Positions 16,305 through 25,678 of a stretch of 64,000 nucleotides of DNA are shown piece after piece; position 1 is the first letter of the stretch; the number at the start of each line of letters is the position of its first letter. The position numbers and the translations under genes were made by a program. The notes below the pieces were generated by a model that was not told the DNA's origin, ran no database searches, and saw nothing but the letters and a program-made list of their open reading frames with translations. This stretch comes from Streptomyces griseomycini (GTDB lineage Bacteria > Actinomycetota > Actinomycetes > Streptomycetales > Streptomycetaceae), in contig NZ_JACHJI010000007.1 in assembly GCF_014203535.1 (NCBI RefSeq), positions 310,001 through 374,000 on the forward strand, read 5' to 3'.

Positions 16305-16967
16305 ATGGCCGACACCGACGTCCTGCGTGCCCGTTTCGCCCGCGCCCTGGAAGGGGCCCGCGGCCCCGGGGGCGGTCCCGATCCCGCGCCCTACGCCGAC
16401 AACCTGCTCGGGCGCTGGCGGGAGCCGCAGCGGCACTACCACACGCTCGCCCACCTCACCGCCGTCCTGGACCGCGTCGACACGCTGGAGGAGCACGCGG
16501 ACGACCCGGACGTCGTGCGCCTCGCCGCCTGGTTCCACGACGCCGTGTACCTGCCGGACCGGTCCGAGAACGAGGAGCGGTCGGCGCGGCTCGCCGAGCG
16601 CGCGCTGTCCGAGGCCGGGGTGCCGGCGGAGAGGACCTCCGAGGTCGCCCGGCTGGTCCGGCTCACCGTCACGCACGACCCGGCCGACGACGACCGGAAC
16701 GGGCAGGTGCTGTGCGACGCCGACCTGGCGGTCCTGGCCTCGCCGCCGTCGGCGTACGCCGCCTACACCGCCGCCGTCCGCGAGGAGTACCACTTCGTGC
16801 CGAACGACGTCTTCCGCGAGGGACGCGCCGATGTGCTGCGCCGACTCCTCGGCCTGCCCCACCTGTTCCGCACCCCCCACGGGCAGGAGCACTGGGAGGC
16901 CACCGCCCGCTACAACCTCCGCGGCGAGCTGGAAATGCTGTCGACCCCGGCGATGCCGCCCGCCTAG
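16305..16967 (+). CDS. HD-superfamily predicted metal-dependent phosphohydrolase
   Basis: A 220-residue protein. HYHTLAHLTAVLDRVD supplies the first histidine, AAWFHDAVYLPDRSENEERSA supplies the conserved HD pair and a following EERSA motif, and TVTHDPADDDRNGQVLCDADLAVLA the last Asp. This is the standard layout of the HD-like N-methyl-D-aspartate-receptor-subunit-named family, whose substrate is unknown. An AACAAT box ends 6 bases before the ATG, a possible leaderless start. The next gene starts 10 bases after this stop. Confidence 0.85.
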   Translation: MADTDVLRARFARALEGARGPGGGPDPAPYADNLLGRWREPQRHYHTLAHLTAVLDRVDTLEEHADDPDVVRLAAWFHDAVYLPDRSENEERSARLAERALSEAGVPAERTSEVARLVRLTVTHDPADDDRNGQVLCDADLAVLASPPSAYAAYTAAVREEYHFVPNDVFREGRADVLRRLLGLPHLFRTPHGQEHWEATARYNLRGELEMLSTPAMPPA

Positions 16968-16977
16968 CCTGCCGCGT

Positions 16978-18066
16978 ATGCATGCCTTGGGAGCGGAACA
17001 GGTGGAAGAGGCCGTCGCGGACTGCGTGGCGGCCCTGGGGGCGGTCGCCGACCGGGACTGGGAGGGGACCGGGGCCGGACGGCTGGAGTGGAGCTGCCGG
17101 AAGACGGCGGCGCACATCGCGAGCGACCTCATCGCGTACGCGGGACAGCTCGCCGGGCGTGCGCAGGACGCGTACGTGCCCTTCGGGATCACGCTCGACG
17201 GCGTCGAGGACGGCCTGGACCCCGCCGACAACACCGGCGTCCTGAGGACGATCGAGGCGACCGGCGCCCTGCTCGCCGCCGCCGTCCGCACCACCCCGCG
17301 CGCGGTCCGCGCCTTCCACCCGTACCCCTTCCGGCACGCGAACCGCGAGGGCTTCGCCGCGATGGGCGTGGCCGAGGTCCTGCTGCACACCCACGACATC
17401 GTCGAGGGCCTCGGCGGCGCGCCGTACGAACCGCCCGCCGAGCTCGCCTCCTTCGTCCTCACCCGGATCTTCCCGCAGGTCCGTCCCGGCCCCACCCCGT
17501 GGCGCACCCTGCTGTGGGCCACCGGCCGCGGTGACCTGCCGGGCCGGGAGCCCGTCACCACCTGGCGCTGGTGCAACAACCCGGTGCTGCGGACCGAACG
17601 GCTCACCCTGGAGGGCGCCACCCCGGCGGTCGCCGCCGACCTGGCCGTGGGCGGGGACGGCGGGTTCGCGTGGGTCGACCCGGGGCCGTTCGAGGGCACC
17701 CGCGAGGGCGCCGGGATCGGCGTGAAGCAGTACGAGGAAGGGCTGTTCCGTCCGGAGTGGGGCATGTACGTGCTGGTCCGGCGCGAGGACGACCGCGCGG
17801 TGGGCGCGATGGGCTTCCACGGCGCGCCGGACGGGGACGGCCGCGTGGAGATCGGCTACGACCTCTCCGAGGGCGCCCGCGGCCACGGCTACGCCACCGA
17901 GGCGCTGCGCGCGCTGTCGGCCTGGGCGCTGGACCAGGACGGCGTGCGGACCGTGGTCGCCACCGTCGAGCGGGAGAACGTGCCCTCGCAGAACGTCGTC
18001 GCCCGCGCCGGGTTCACCCGCGTGTCCGAGGACGGCACCCAGTTCGTCTACGAACTGCGGGACTGA
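16978..18066 (+). CDS. Mycothiol-transferase-like (DinB) / GNAT acetyltransferase fusion
   Basis: A 362-residue two-domain protein. Residues 1-200 are a DinB/maleylpyruvate-isomerase-like domain (EEAVADCVAALGAVADRDWE, CRKTAAHIASDLIAYAGQLAG with the metal His, MGVAEVLLHTHDIVEGLG with a second His pair). Residues 205-362 are a GNAT domain (TERLTLEGATPAVAADL..., EIGYDLSEGARGHGYATEAL with the acetyl-CoA loop RGHGYA, NVPSQNVVARAGFTRV). The fusion is visible in one uninterrupted frame. TAGCCT, whose TAG is the stop of the previous gene, ends 7 bases before the ATG, so a leaderless start is likely. Substrates unknown. Confidence 0.85.
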   Translation: MHALGAEQVEEAVADCVAALGAVADRDWEGTGAGRLEWSCRKTAAHIASDLIAYAGQLAGRAQDAYVPFGITLDGVEDGLDPADNTGVLRTIEATGALLAAAVRTTPRAVRAFHPYPFRHANREGFAAMGVAEVLLHTHDIVEGLGGAPYEPPAELASFVLTRIFPQVRPGPTPWRTLLWATGRGDLPGREPVTTWRWCNNPVLRTERLTLEGATPAVAADLAVGGDGGFAWVDPGPFEGTREGAGIGVKQYEEGLFRPEWGMYVLVRREDDRAVGAMGFHGAPDGDGRVEIGYDLSEGARGHGYATEALRALSAWALDQDGVRTVVATVERENVPSQNVVARAGFTRVSEDGTQFVYELRD

Positions 18067-18326
18067 ACCGCCCTCTTCCGGCGCCGCAGCCCCGCCCCGT
18101 GCAGCAGCCGCACCACCTCGCGGCTGCTGACCTCGACCGCCCCGGCGCGCACGACGTCGGCGTAGCGGTGCTCGGGGATGTCGTAGTGGTCGCGTTCGAA
18201 GGCGCGGCGGGGGACGCCCAGGCGGTCGGCGAAGGCGTGCAGTTCGGCGTAGGAGACGTCGCTGACGAGGTGGGACCACATCCGGCCGTGGCCCGGCCAG
18301 GTGGGCGGGTCGACGTACACCGTCAC
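18048..18326 (-). CDS. DUF4031 domain protein
   Basis: A 92-residue protein matching the DUF4031 family: VTVYVDPPTWPGHGRMWSHL, VSDVSYAELHAFADRLGVPR, FERDHYDIPEHRYADVVRAG. Function unknown. The GTG at 18326 overlaps the TGA of the upstream gene (GTGA, 4 bases), so translation is likely coupled. Its 3' end overlaps the convergent fusion gene by 19 bases. Confidence 0.85.
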   Translation of the reverse strand: MTVYVDPPTWPGHGRMWSHLVSDVSYAELHAFADRLGVPRRAFERDHYDIPEHRYADVVRAGAVEVSSREVVRLLHGAGLRRRKRAVQSRSS

Positions 18327-18730
18327 GACGAGGCCGCCCCGCCGGTGGCCCCGCCCAGCGCGCCCACCGCCGCGACCTTCACGCCCGCCTTGTGGCACAC
18401 CCAGTGAGGGTCGGGCCCGAGTTCGGGTTCGACGTCCAGCGCGTGCGGATCGCCGGAGCCGCACACCGGGCACAGCGGCCAGCGGCCGTACCGGTCCAGC
18501 AGGGCGTCCTGGACGTCCTGGGCGACCAGTCCGGCGAGGAACCCGGCGCCGTCCGGCCACTGCTGGACCCACCAGCGGCGCTGGGTGACGGCCTCCTCGA
18601 CCAGGGAGACCACGTCCGCCTCCGCGACCTCGCGCGCGACCAGATCCGCGAGCACGAGGGCGCGGGCCGCGTGCAGCGCCTGCTCCAGGGGACTGACGGG
18701 GTTGACCTGGGGGTCTCCGTGGGGGGCCAT
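18323..18730 (-). CDS. Small Cys-pair protein, coupled to DUF4031
   Basis: A 135-residue protein starting MAPHGDPQVNPVSPLEQAL. The first 80 residues are helical (ALHAARALVLADLVAREVAEADVVSLVEEAVTQRRWWVQQWPDG). The C-terminal part has a possible zinc-binding set, LCPVCGSGDPHAL plus HWVCHKAG. No function known. The ATG at 18730 lies within the divergent promoter region of the RpiR gene. The 4-base overlap with DUF4031 indicates an operon. Confidence 0.75.
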   Translation of the reverse strand: MAPHGDPQVNPVSPLEQALHAARALVLADLVAREVAEADVVSLVEEAVTQRRWWVQQWPDGAGFLAGLVAQDVQDALLDRYGRWPLCPVCGSGDPHALDVEPELGPDPHWVCHKAGVKVAAVGALGGATGGAASS

Positions 18731-18749
18731 GGTCCTATTGTGCGCACTC

Positions 18750-18779
18750 TTGACCACGTCGCCGAGCCGAAAATATCTT
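18750..18779 (+). promoter_or_regulatory. Promoter of the RpiR-family gene
   Basis: TTGACC (18750-18755), an 18-base spacer, and TATCTT (18774-18779). The -10 ends 7 bases before the GTG start at 18787, so the mRNA should begin at the start codon. This is one of the strongest promoter matches in the window. Confidence 0.65.
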
Positions 18780-18786
18780 TCATTCC

Positions 18787-19746
18787 GTGACCCGGCATGT
18801 GAAGGAAATTTTCGCGAGCGAGCGCGGCACCGGCGGCAGCACCGGCGGTGCCGCCACCGCACCGCCCGCGCCCGCCGCCCTCGCGGCCAAGGTGCGCACG
18901 CTGGCTCCGTCCATGACCCGTTCCATGCAGCGGGTCGCCGAGGCCGTCGCCGGCGACCCGGCCGGCTGCGCCGCCCTCACGGTCACCGGACTCGCCGAGC
19001 TCACCGGCACCAGCGAGGCCACCGTCGTCCGCACCGCCCGGCTGCTCGGCTACCCCGGCTACCGGGACCTGCGCCTGGCCCTGGCCGGCCTCGCCGCCCA
19101 GCAGCAGTCGGGCCGCGCCCCCGCCATCACCACCGACATCGCGGTGGACGACCCCATCGCCGACGTCGTCGCCAAACTCGCCTACGACGAGCAGCAGACC
19201 CTCGCCGACACCGCGGCCGGCCTGGACACCGCCCAGCTCGGCGCGGCCGTGGCCGCCCTGGCCGCCGCCCGCCGCACCGACGTGTACGGCGTCGGCGCGT
19301 CGGGGCTGGTCGCCCAGGACCTCACGCAGAAACTCCTGCGCATAGGCCTGATGGCGCACGCCCACAGCGACCCCCACCTCGCCGTCACCAACGCGGTGCA
19401 ACTGCGCGCGGGGGACGTGGCGATCGCCGTCACGCACTCCGGGTCCACCGGGGACGTCATCGAACCGCTCCGGGTGGCCTTCGAGCACGGGGCGACGACG
19501 GTGGCGGTCACCGGCCGCCCGGACAGCCCCGTCACGCAGTACGCCGACCACGTGCTGACCACCTCCACGGCGCGCGAGAGCGAGCTGCGCCCGGCCGCGA
19601 TGTCGTCCCGGACCGGCCAACTGCTGGTGGTGGACTGCCTGTTCGTGGGCGTCGCCCAGCGCACGTACGAGTCGGCGGCACCCGCGCTGTCCGCCTCGTA
19701 CGAGGCGCTGGCGCACCGGCACCGGGCGCACCGCAAGGGACCATGA
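18787..19746 (+). CDS. MurR/RpiR-family transcriptional regulator
   Basis: A 319-residue regulator. Residues 40-110 are the RpiR helix-turn-helix (SMTRSMQRVAEAVAGD, LTVTGLAELTGTSEATVVRTARLLGYPGYRDLRLAL). Residues 140-290 are a SIS sugar-phosphate-binding domain (DVYGVGASGLVAQDLTQKL, AIAVTHSGSTGDVIEPLRVA, TTVAVTGRPDSPVTQYADHVL). It precedes murQ by 125 bases on the same strand, so MurNAc-6-phosphate is the likely effector, by analogy with MurR. The GTG at 18787 is selected by the leaderless promoter just upstream. Confidence 0.92.
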   Translation: MTRHVKEIFASERGTGGSTGGAATAPPAPAALAAKVRTLAPSMTRSMQRVAEAVAGDPAGCAALTVTGLAELTGTSEATVVRTARLLGYPGYRDLRLALAGLAAQQQSGRAPAITTDIAVDDPIADVVAKLAYDEQQTLADTAAGLDTAQLGAAVAALAAARRTDVYGVGASGLVAQDLTQKLLRIGLMAHAHSDPHLAVTNAVQLRAGDVAIAVTHSGSTGDVIEPLRVAFEHGATTVAVTGRPDSPVTQYADHVLTTSTARESELRPAAMSSRTGQLLVVDCLFVGVAQRTYESAAPALSASYEALAHRHRAHRKGP

Positions 19747-19871
19747 AGCCACGCCGCCGAGGTGCTCCGCGAGTGGCCCGTGGCCGGTCGCGCCCGCGCG
19801 GCGCAGCCGCGCACCGTCACGGCCCCGCGCCCCAGATCGGCCGCCCGACCCCGGACCGGAAAGACACCGCC

Positions 19872-20813
19872 ATGACCTCCACCCCCCACGACCACGGCCT
19901 GCGCGCCCAGTTGGAGACGCTCCCCACCGAGGCGTTCCGCCCGGAGCTGGCGGACATCGACCGGCTGCCCACCCTCGACATCGCCCGGCTGATGAACGGC
20001 GAGGACGCCACCGTGGCCGGCGCCGTGGCCGAGCGGCTGCCCGAGATCGCCGCCGCGATCGACGCCGTCGCCGCCCGGATGGCCCGGGGCGGCCGGCTGG
20101 TCTACGCGGGCGCGGGCACCGCCGGCCGGCTGGGCGTCCTGGACGCCTCGGAGTGCCCGCCCACCTTCAACACCGACCCGGCGCAGGTCGTCGGCCTGAT
20201 CGCGGGCGGCCCCGACGCCATGGTCACCTCGGTCGAGGGCGCCGAGGACTCCCGGGAGCTGGCCGAGTCCGACCTGGCCGCGCTGGCGCTGACCGCCGAC
20301 GACACGGTGGTCGGCGTCTCCGCCTCCGGCCGCACCCCGTACGCCGTCGCCGCCGTCGCGTACGCCCGCGCGCGCGGCGCCCTGACCGTGGGCCTGGCCT
20401 GCAACCCGGGCAGCGCGCTGGCGGCGGCGGCCGAGCACGGCATCGAGGTGGTCGTCGGTCCGGAGCTGATCACCGGATCCACCCGGCTCAAGGCCGGCAC
20501 GGCCCAGAAGCTCGTCCTCAACATGCTGTCGACGATCACCATGATCCGGCTGGGCAAGACGTACGGGAACCTGATGGTCGACGTCCGCGCCTCCAACGAC
20601 AAGCTCCGCGCCCGCTCCCACCGCATCGTCGCCCTCGCGACGGGAGCGGAGGACGCCGCCGTCGCCCGTGCGCTGACCGCCGCGGACGGCGAGGTGAAGC
20701 ACGCGATCCTGGTCCTCCTGGCCGACGTGGACGGCCCGACGGCGGCCCGCCTCCTGGAGGAGTCCGACGGCCGTCTGCGCGCGGCGCTGGCGAGGGCGGG
20801 CGCTGAGGGCTGA
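19872..20813 (+). CDS. murQ: N-acetylmuramic acid 6-phosphate etherase
   Basis: A 313-residue SIS-domain lyase. MurQ cleaves the lactyl ether of MurNAc-6-phosphate to give GlcNAc-6-phosphate and D-lactate in the cytoplasm, a step in peptidoglycan recycling. Signature stretches: RLVYAGAGTAGRLGVLDASE, CPPTFNTDPAQVVGLIAGG, VEGAEDSRELAESDL with the catalytic Glu region, VVGVSASGRTPYAVAAV, TGSTRLKAGTAQKLVLNMLS and GNLMVDVRASNDKL. Full family length. It follows the RpiR regulator and feeds GlcNAc-6-P to NagA, encoded about 14 kb away. A GGAAAG ribosome-binding site lies upstream. Confidence 0.97.
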   Translation: MTSTPHDHGLRAQLETLPTEAFRPELADIDRLPTLDIARLMNGEDATVAGAVAERLPEIAAAIDAVAARMARGGRLVYAGAGTAGRLGVLDASECPPTFNTDPAQVVGLIAGGPDAMVTSVEGAEDSRELAESDLAALALTADDTVVGVSASGRTPYAVAAVAYARARGALTVGLACNPGSALAAAAEHGIEVVVGPELITGSTRLKAGTAQKLVLNMLSTITMIRLGKTYGNLMVDVRASNDKLRARSHRIVALATGAEDAAVARALTAADGEVKHAILVLLADVDGPTAARLLEESDGRLRAALARAGAEG

Positions 20814-20839
20814 CGGCCCCGGGGGGGCACCGGACCCGG

Positions 20840-21195
20840 TCGTCGGGGACGCCCGGGCAGGCCGCCGCCCCACGGATCCGGTCCTCGCCGGACACCCGCA
20901 CGCCCGCCCGTCGCAGCAGCACGGCGGCGACCCCCGTGGCCGGGGACGCGGGTGCCCGTGGACCCTCCGTCGTACCTCCGCGGGCTCCCGCAGGAGGGGC
21001 CGGACTCCTTCAGCAGCGCGCCCCGGGCGCCGGCCGGCGCGGCACGGGCAGGCCGCCCGCCGTCTCCGGGCAGAACGCGCCCGTGCGCCCCTCGGCCCGC
21101 CGGCGCGCGACGAGCGCGTCGTCCACCGGCTCCGCGCCGCCGTCGTACCGCACCCGGCTGCCCGGCAGGCAGGCGCTCGCCGGAATCCGCTCCGC
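20840..21195 (-). pseudogene. Decayed DUF523 family gene with frameshifts
   Basis: Three minus-strand frames in succession resemble one DUF523 protein. Frame A (21195 to about 21020) reads RIPASACLPGSRVRYDGG, then RTGAFCPETAGGLPVPRRPA. Frame B (about 21025-20950) reads ALLKESGPSCGSPRRYDGG. Frame C (about 20945-20840) reads ATGVAAVLLRRAGVRVSGED. These are the hallmark DUF523 motifs in order (SACL.G..RYDGG, CPE..GGLP.PR, LK..SPSCG...YDG, AALLRRAG). At least two frameshifts and a missing start codon show it is broken. It lies between murQ and the gene at 21264. Confidence 0.7.
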
Positions 21196-21263
21196 CCCGC
21201 CAGACTGGGAGGGCCCGCCCGCACACTGGGATACTGGATCCTTCCCCCACCCGGAGACGAACC

Positions 21264-21833
21264 ATGAACCACGCGCAGCTCGCCGCCCTGGGCCGCGCCC
21301 TGCGGGTCCTCGGCGAGCACGGCGAGGCGCTGTCCGCCGACACCCCGGACGCCCGGCTGCACGAGGTGAAGGCCGACCTGCGGCGGGCGCTGGACCTGCT
21401 GGAGGAGGGCGTCACCACGGCCGCGCCCAGCACGCGCTGCCCCGAACACCCCACCGGCCCGGTCGACGAGAGCGCCCCCGACCTGTGCCTGCTCTGCGAG
21501 ACCCGGCGCCGTGCCGCCCGCCGCGCCGAGTTCAACGGCCCGCCGCTGCCGCCCGGGCCCACCGAGCCCGTCCCCTCCCGGTACGGGGTCCGCGGCGACC
21601 GTCCCCAGCCGCAGCAGCGCTGGCTGCCGGAGCTGTGGAACGGCCAGGCCTGGCAGTTGTGCGGCACCCCGCGCCGGGACCGGCGCGAGGCCGAGCTGTA
21701 CGTCGCGGCCCAGCGGCGCGGGCCCCGCCCGGCCATGGCGTACCGGATCGTGCACGAGTTCACCGACTACGAGGTGCTGCGCGTGTGGGGGACGCCGGTC
21801 CGGGTCGACATCGAGCCCATGGGCAACCTGTAG
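21264..21833 (+). CDS. Hypothetical protein with a small zinc-ribbon-like region
   Basis: A 189-residue protein. The N-terminal 50 residues are helical (AALGRALRVLGEHGEALSAD, EVKADLRRALDLLEEGV). CPEHP and CLLCETRRR around residues 58-80 could bind zinc. The C-terminal half (RWLPELWNGQAWQLCGTPRRD, AYRIVHEFTDYEVLRVWGTPVRVDIEPMG) is a compact beta-rich region. A GGAG ribosome-binding site precedes the ATG at 21264. No family or function recognised. Confidence 0.7.
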   Translation: MNHAQLAALGRALRVLGEHGEALSADTPDARLHEVKADLRRALDLLEEGVTTAAPSTRCPEHPTGPVDESAPDLCLLCETRRRAARRAEFNGPPLPPGPTEPVPSRYGVRGDRPQPQQRWLPELWNGQAWQLCGTPRRDRREAELYVAAQRRGPRPAMAYRIVHEFTDYEVLRVWGTPVRVDIEPMGNL

Positions 21834-21939
21834 TCCGGCCCGGCGGTGCGCCCGGCGCCCATGACGCCGCAACGTCCGTCGCCCCGGCCGCGCACGGGGC
21901 GCGGCCGGGGCGACGGACGAGGGGCGGCGAAGCGGTGGC

Positions 21940-23070
21940 TCAGCTCAGGGAGGTGAGCGACGCCGCGTCGTAGGGCACGAGTTCGTCGAAGCGGCCGTCG
22001 AGGACCTTGGCCGCCCAGTTCGGGTCCTGGAGCAGCGCGCGGCCGACGGCGACGAGGTCGAACTCGTCGCGCTCCATCCGGTCGAGCAGGTCGTCGAGGC
22101 CGCCGAGCTCGGCGCCCCGCCCCTGGAAGGCCTCCAGGAACTCGCCGTTCAGACCGACGGAGCCGACGGTGATGGCCGGCCTGCCGGTCAGCTTCTTCGT
22201 CCAGCCGGCCAGGTTGAGGTCGGAGTCCTCGAACTCCGGGATCCAGTAGCGGCGCGTGGAGGCGTGGAAGGCGTCGACACCGGCCGCGGCGAGCGGGGCG
22301 AGGATCGCCTCCAGCTCCTGCGGGGTCTCGGCGAGGCGGGCGTCGTAGGCGTCCTGCTTCCACTGCGAGTAGCGGAAGATGACGGGGAACTGCGGCGACA
22401 CGGCCGCGCGCACCGCGGCCACGACCTCCGCGGCGAACTTCGTCCGGGCCACCGGGTCGCCGCCGTAGGCGTCGGTGCGGCGGTTGGTGCGGGACCACAG
22501 GAACTGGTCGATGAGGTAGCCGTGGGCACCGTGCAGCTCCACGCCGTCGAAGCCGATGCGCTCGGCGTCGGCGGCCGCCCGGGCGAACGCGGCGACGACG
22601 TCGTCGATGTCGGCCTGCGTCATCGCCTCGCCCCTGCCCTCGGTGCCGTCCGTGCGCACCCCGGACGGGCCGACCGCCGGAGCCTGGGGGTACGGCGCCT
22701 GGCCCTGCTCGCGGACCATGCCGATGTGCCAGAGCTGCGGCACGATCGTGCCGCCCGCCGCGTGCACCGCCTCGGCGACCTTCGCCCAGCCCGCGAGCTG
22801 CTCCTCCCCGTGGAACCGCGGCACCCGGTCGCTCAGCCCGGCGGAATCGTGCCCCACGTACGTCCCCTCGGTGACGATCAGCCCGACACCGGCGGCGGCA
22901 CGACGGGAGTAGTACGACACGACGTCCTCGCCGGGGACGCCGCCCGGCGAGAACATCCGGGTCATCGGCGCCATGGCGATGCGGTTGGGGACGGTCAGGC
23001 CGTTGATCGCGACGGGCCGGGAGAGCAGCCCGGCGGCTCGGGCGGCGGTGTCCGGGGAGGTGACGGTCAC
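21940..23070 (-). CDS. Old yellow enzyme-family NADH:flavin oxidoreductase
   Basis: A 376-residue FMN-dependent TIM-barrel ene-reductase. Visible: NRIAMAPMTRMFSPGG, YYSRRAAAGVGLIVTEGTYV, VPQLWHIGMV, GFDGVELHGAHGYLIDQFLW (substrate-binding His pair variant), SRTNRRTDAYGGD, and FDLVAVGRALLQDPNWAAKV for the FMN phosphate. It would reduce activated C=C bonds with NAD(P)H. The GTG at 23070 has GGAG about 7 bases upstream; the longer frame to 23682 is spurious. A 17-bp palindrome upstream (23111-23127) overlaps the probable promoter. Confidence 0.93.
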   Translation of the reverse strand: MTVTSPDTAARAAGLLSRPVAINGLTVPNRIAMAPMTRMFSPGGVPGEDVVSYYSRRAAAGVGLIVTEGTYVGHDSAGLSDRVPRFHGEEQLAGWAKVAEAVHAAGGTIVPQLWHIGMVREQGQAPYPQAPAVGPSGVRTDGTEGRGEAMTQADIDDVVAAFARAAADAERIGFDGVELHGAHGYLIDQFLWSRTNRRTDAYGGDPVARTKFAAEVVAAVRAAVSPQFPVIFRYSQWKQDAYDARLAETPQELEAILAPLAAAGVDAFHASTRRYWIPEFEDSDLNLAGWTKKLTGRPAITVGSVGLNGEFLEAFQGRGAELGGLDDLLDRMERDEFDLVAVGRALLQDPNWAAKVLDGRFDELVPYDAASLTSLS

Positions 23071-23110
23071 GTGGGGGCTCCTCTGCTTCGCGTACCTGCC
23101 AGTATGTGTA

Positions 23111-23127
23111 CGTGCATCAGATGCACG
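23111..23127. promoter_or_regulatory. Palindromic operator upstream of the old yellow enzyme gene
   Basis: CGTGCATCAGATGCACG is a perfect 17-bp palindrome (8-bp arms, one central base) 41 bases before the gene start. TTGACC lies directly beside it on the minus strand, so the palindrome falls between -35 and the expected -10. A TetR-, MarR- or HxlR-type repressor encoded elsewhere is likely. Confidence 0.6.
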
Positions 23128-23226
23128 GTCAACCCAACCGGCCGACGGCGGGAGGCATTCCCCTCGGCACCCAGGTGTGACTCCGGTCACGGAACGCCCT
23201 CCCGTGCACCGGGATACGGTCGCCCG

Positions 23227-23583
23227 ATGAGGACACGTCTCCTGCGCTTCGGCCTGTACGCGGACGAGGAAGGGCTGGCGTGGGCCGGCGCGCTCGTCGA
23301 CGGGGCCGTGGCGGCACGCGGCGCCCGGCTCGTCGGACGGACCGTCCTGCGCACCCTGCCCGGGAGCGGAGCGACGACCGCCGACCTCTACGACCACCTG
23401 GCGGAGCAGTGGGCCCGGGAGAACCCGGGCCGGAGCGCCGGCGCACGGGAACCGGTCGAGCTGCGGGTGCGCCTGGTGTGCTCGCTGCGCACCTGGCGGG
23501 CGGTCCGCAAGGCGGTGCTGCGGGACCTGTGCCCGCGGGGCACGGCGCCGCACGTCTGCCGCGTGCCGTGGTGCGCCGCCTGA
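23227..23583 (+). CDS. Small hypothetical protein
   Basis: A 118-residue protein, MRTRLLRFGLYADEEGLAWAGALVDG..., with an RLVCSLRTWRAVRKAVLRDLCPRGTAPHVCRVPWCAA tail carrying three cysteines. TACGGT ends 6 bases before the ATG, so a leaderless start is likely. No family recognised. It is convergent with groEL2 and separated from it by a strong hairpin. Confidence 0.65.
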   Translation: MRTRLLRFGLYADEEGLAWAGALVDGAVAARGARLVGRTVLRTLPGSGATTADLYDHLAEQWARENPGRSAGAREPVELRVRLVCSLRTWRAVRKAVLRDLCPRGTAPHVCRVPWCAA

Positions 23584-23589
23584 GACGCC

Positions 23590-23632
23590 CGAGGGCGGCA
23601 CCCCCTGCCGGTAGCAGGGGGTGCCGCCCTCG
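23590..23632. terminator. Bidirectional terminator between a small gene and groEL2
   Basis: A 19-bp perfect stem (23590-23608 with 23614-23632) with a 5-base loop fills the gap between two convergent genes, so it can stop transcription from both sides. Confidence 0.85.
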
Positions 23633-23665
23633 GTACGTGACGGACGGGTCCGATCCTCGGGAGGA

Positions 23666-25288
<1,623 letters not shown>

Positions 25289-25414
25289 GTGAAGTGGTCC
25301 CTCCAGGACTGGGGGTGATTCCTTCGGACCGCGCCCGCGCCCGCGACGGACGGCTCGCCGGCCTGTGGTTCCTTGCCCCACCCGGCCTGCGGGCCTCACC
25401 GACCCGGTCCTTCG

Positions 25415-25441
25415 TTGTCACTCTCACCTTCAGAGTGCTAA
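25415..25441. promoter_or_regulatory. CIRCE operator, promoter-distal-downstream copy
   Basis: Minus-strand TTAGCACTC, 9 bases, GAGTGACAA (consensus TTAGCACTC-N9-GAGTGCTAA; 16 of 18 arm bases match). It lies about 127 bases before groEL2 and just downstream of the likely -10. HrcA binds such sites. hrcA is not in this window. Confidence 0.85.
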
Positions 25442-25449
25442 CGCAATGA

Positions 25450-25476
25450 TTAGCACTCGACCCCTCCGAGTGCAAG
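25450..25476. promoter_or_regulatory. Second CIRCE operator overlapping the groEL2 promoter
   Basis: Minus-strand CTTGCACTC, 9 bases, GAGTGCTAA (16 of 18 arm bases match). Within it TTGCAC and TAATCA are 17 bases apart, a promoter that HrcA bound here would cover. The two CIRCE sites are separated by only 8 bases. Confidence 0.85.
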
Positions 25477-25610
25477 GCGCGCCCGCGAAGCGGGCCCGAT
25501 GAGGGGTGGCGGCCGGGCGGCGGGTGGGCGCAGGCGCCTCCGGGACCGAGGGGGCCCGGCCGCGCGCGGACAGGCGCGCGGGCCGCGCCCGCCCTCGGCC
25601 CCGGGCACGA

Positions 25611-25646
25611 CGAAGGGCCCGTGCCCCGGGAGGCACGAGCCCTTCG
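25611..25646 (-). terminator. Terminator of the cold-shock gene
   Basis: A 15-bp nearly perfect stem (25611-25625 with 25632-25646, one mismatch) with a 6-base loop starts 33 bases after the cold-shock stop. It also insulates the groEL2 promoter from read-through. Confidence 0.8.
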
Positions 25647-25678
25647 CCAGCAGAAGATTCTTGCGGCTGGTAGCGCGT

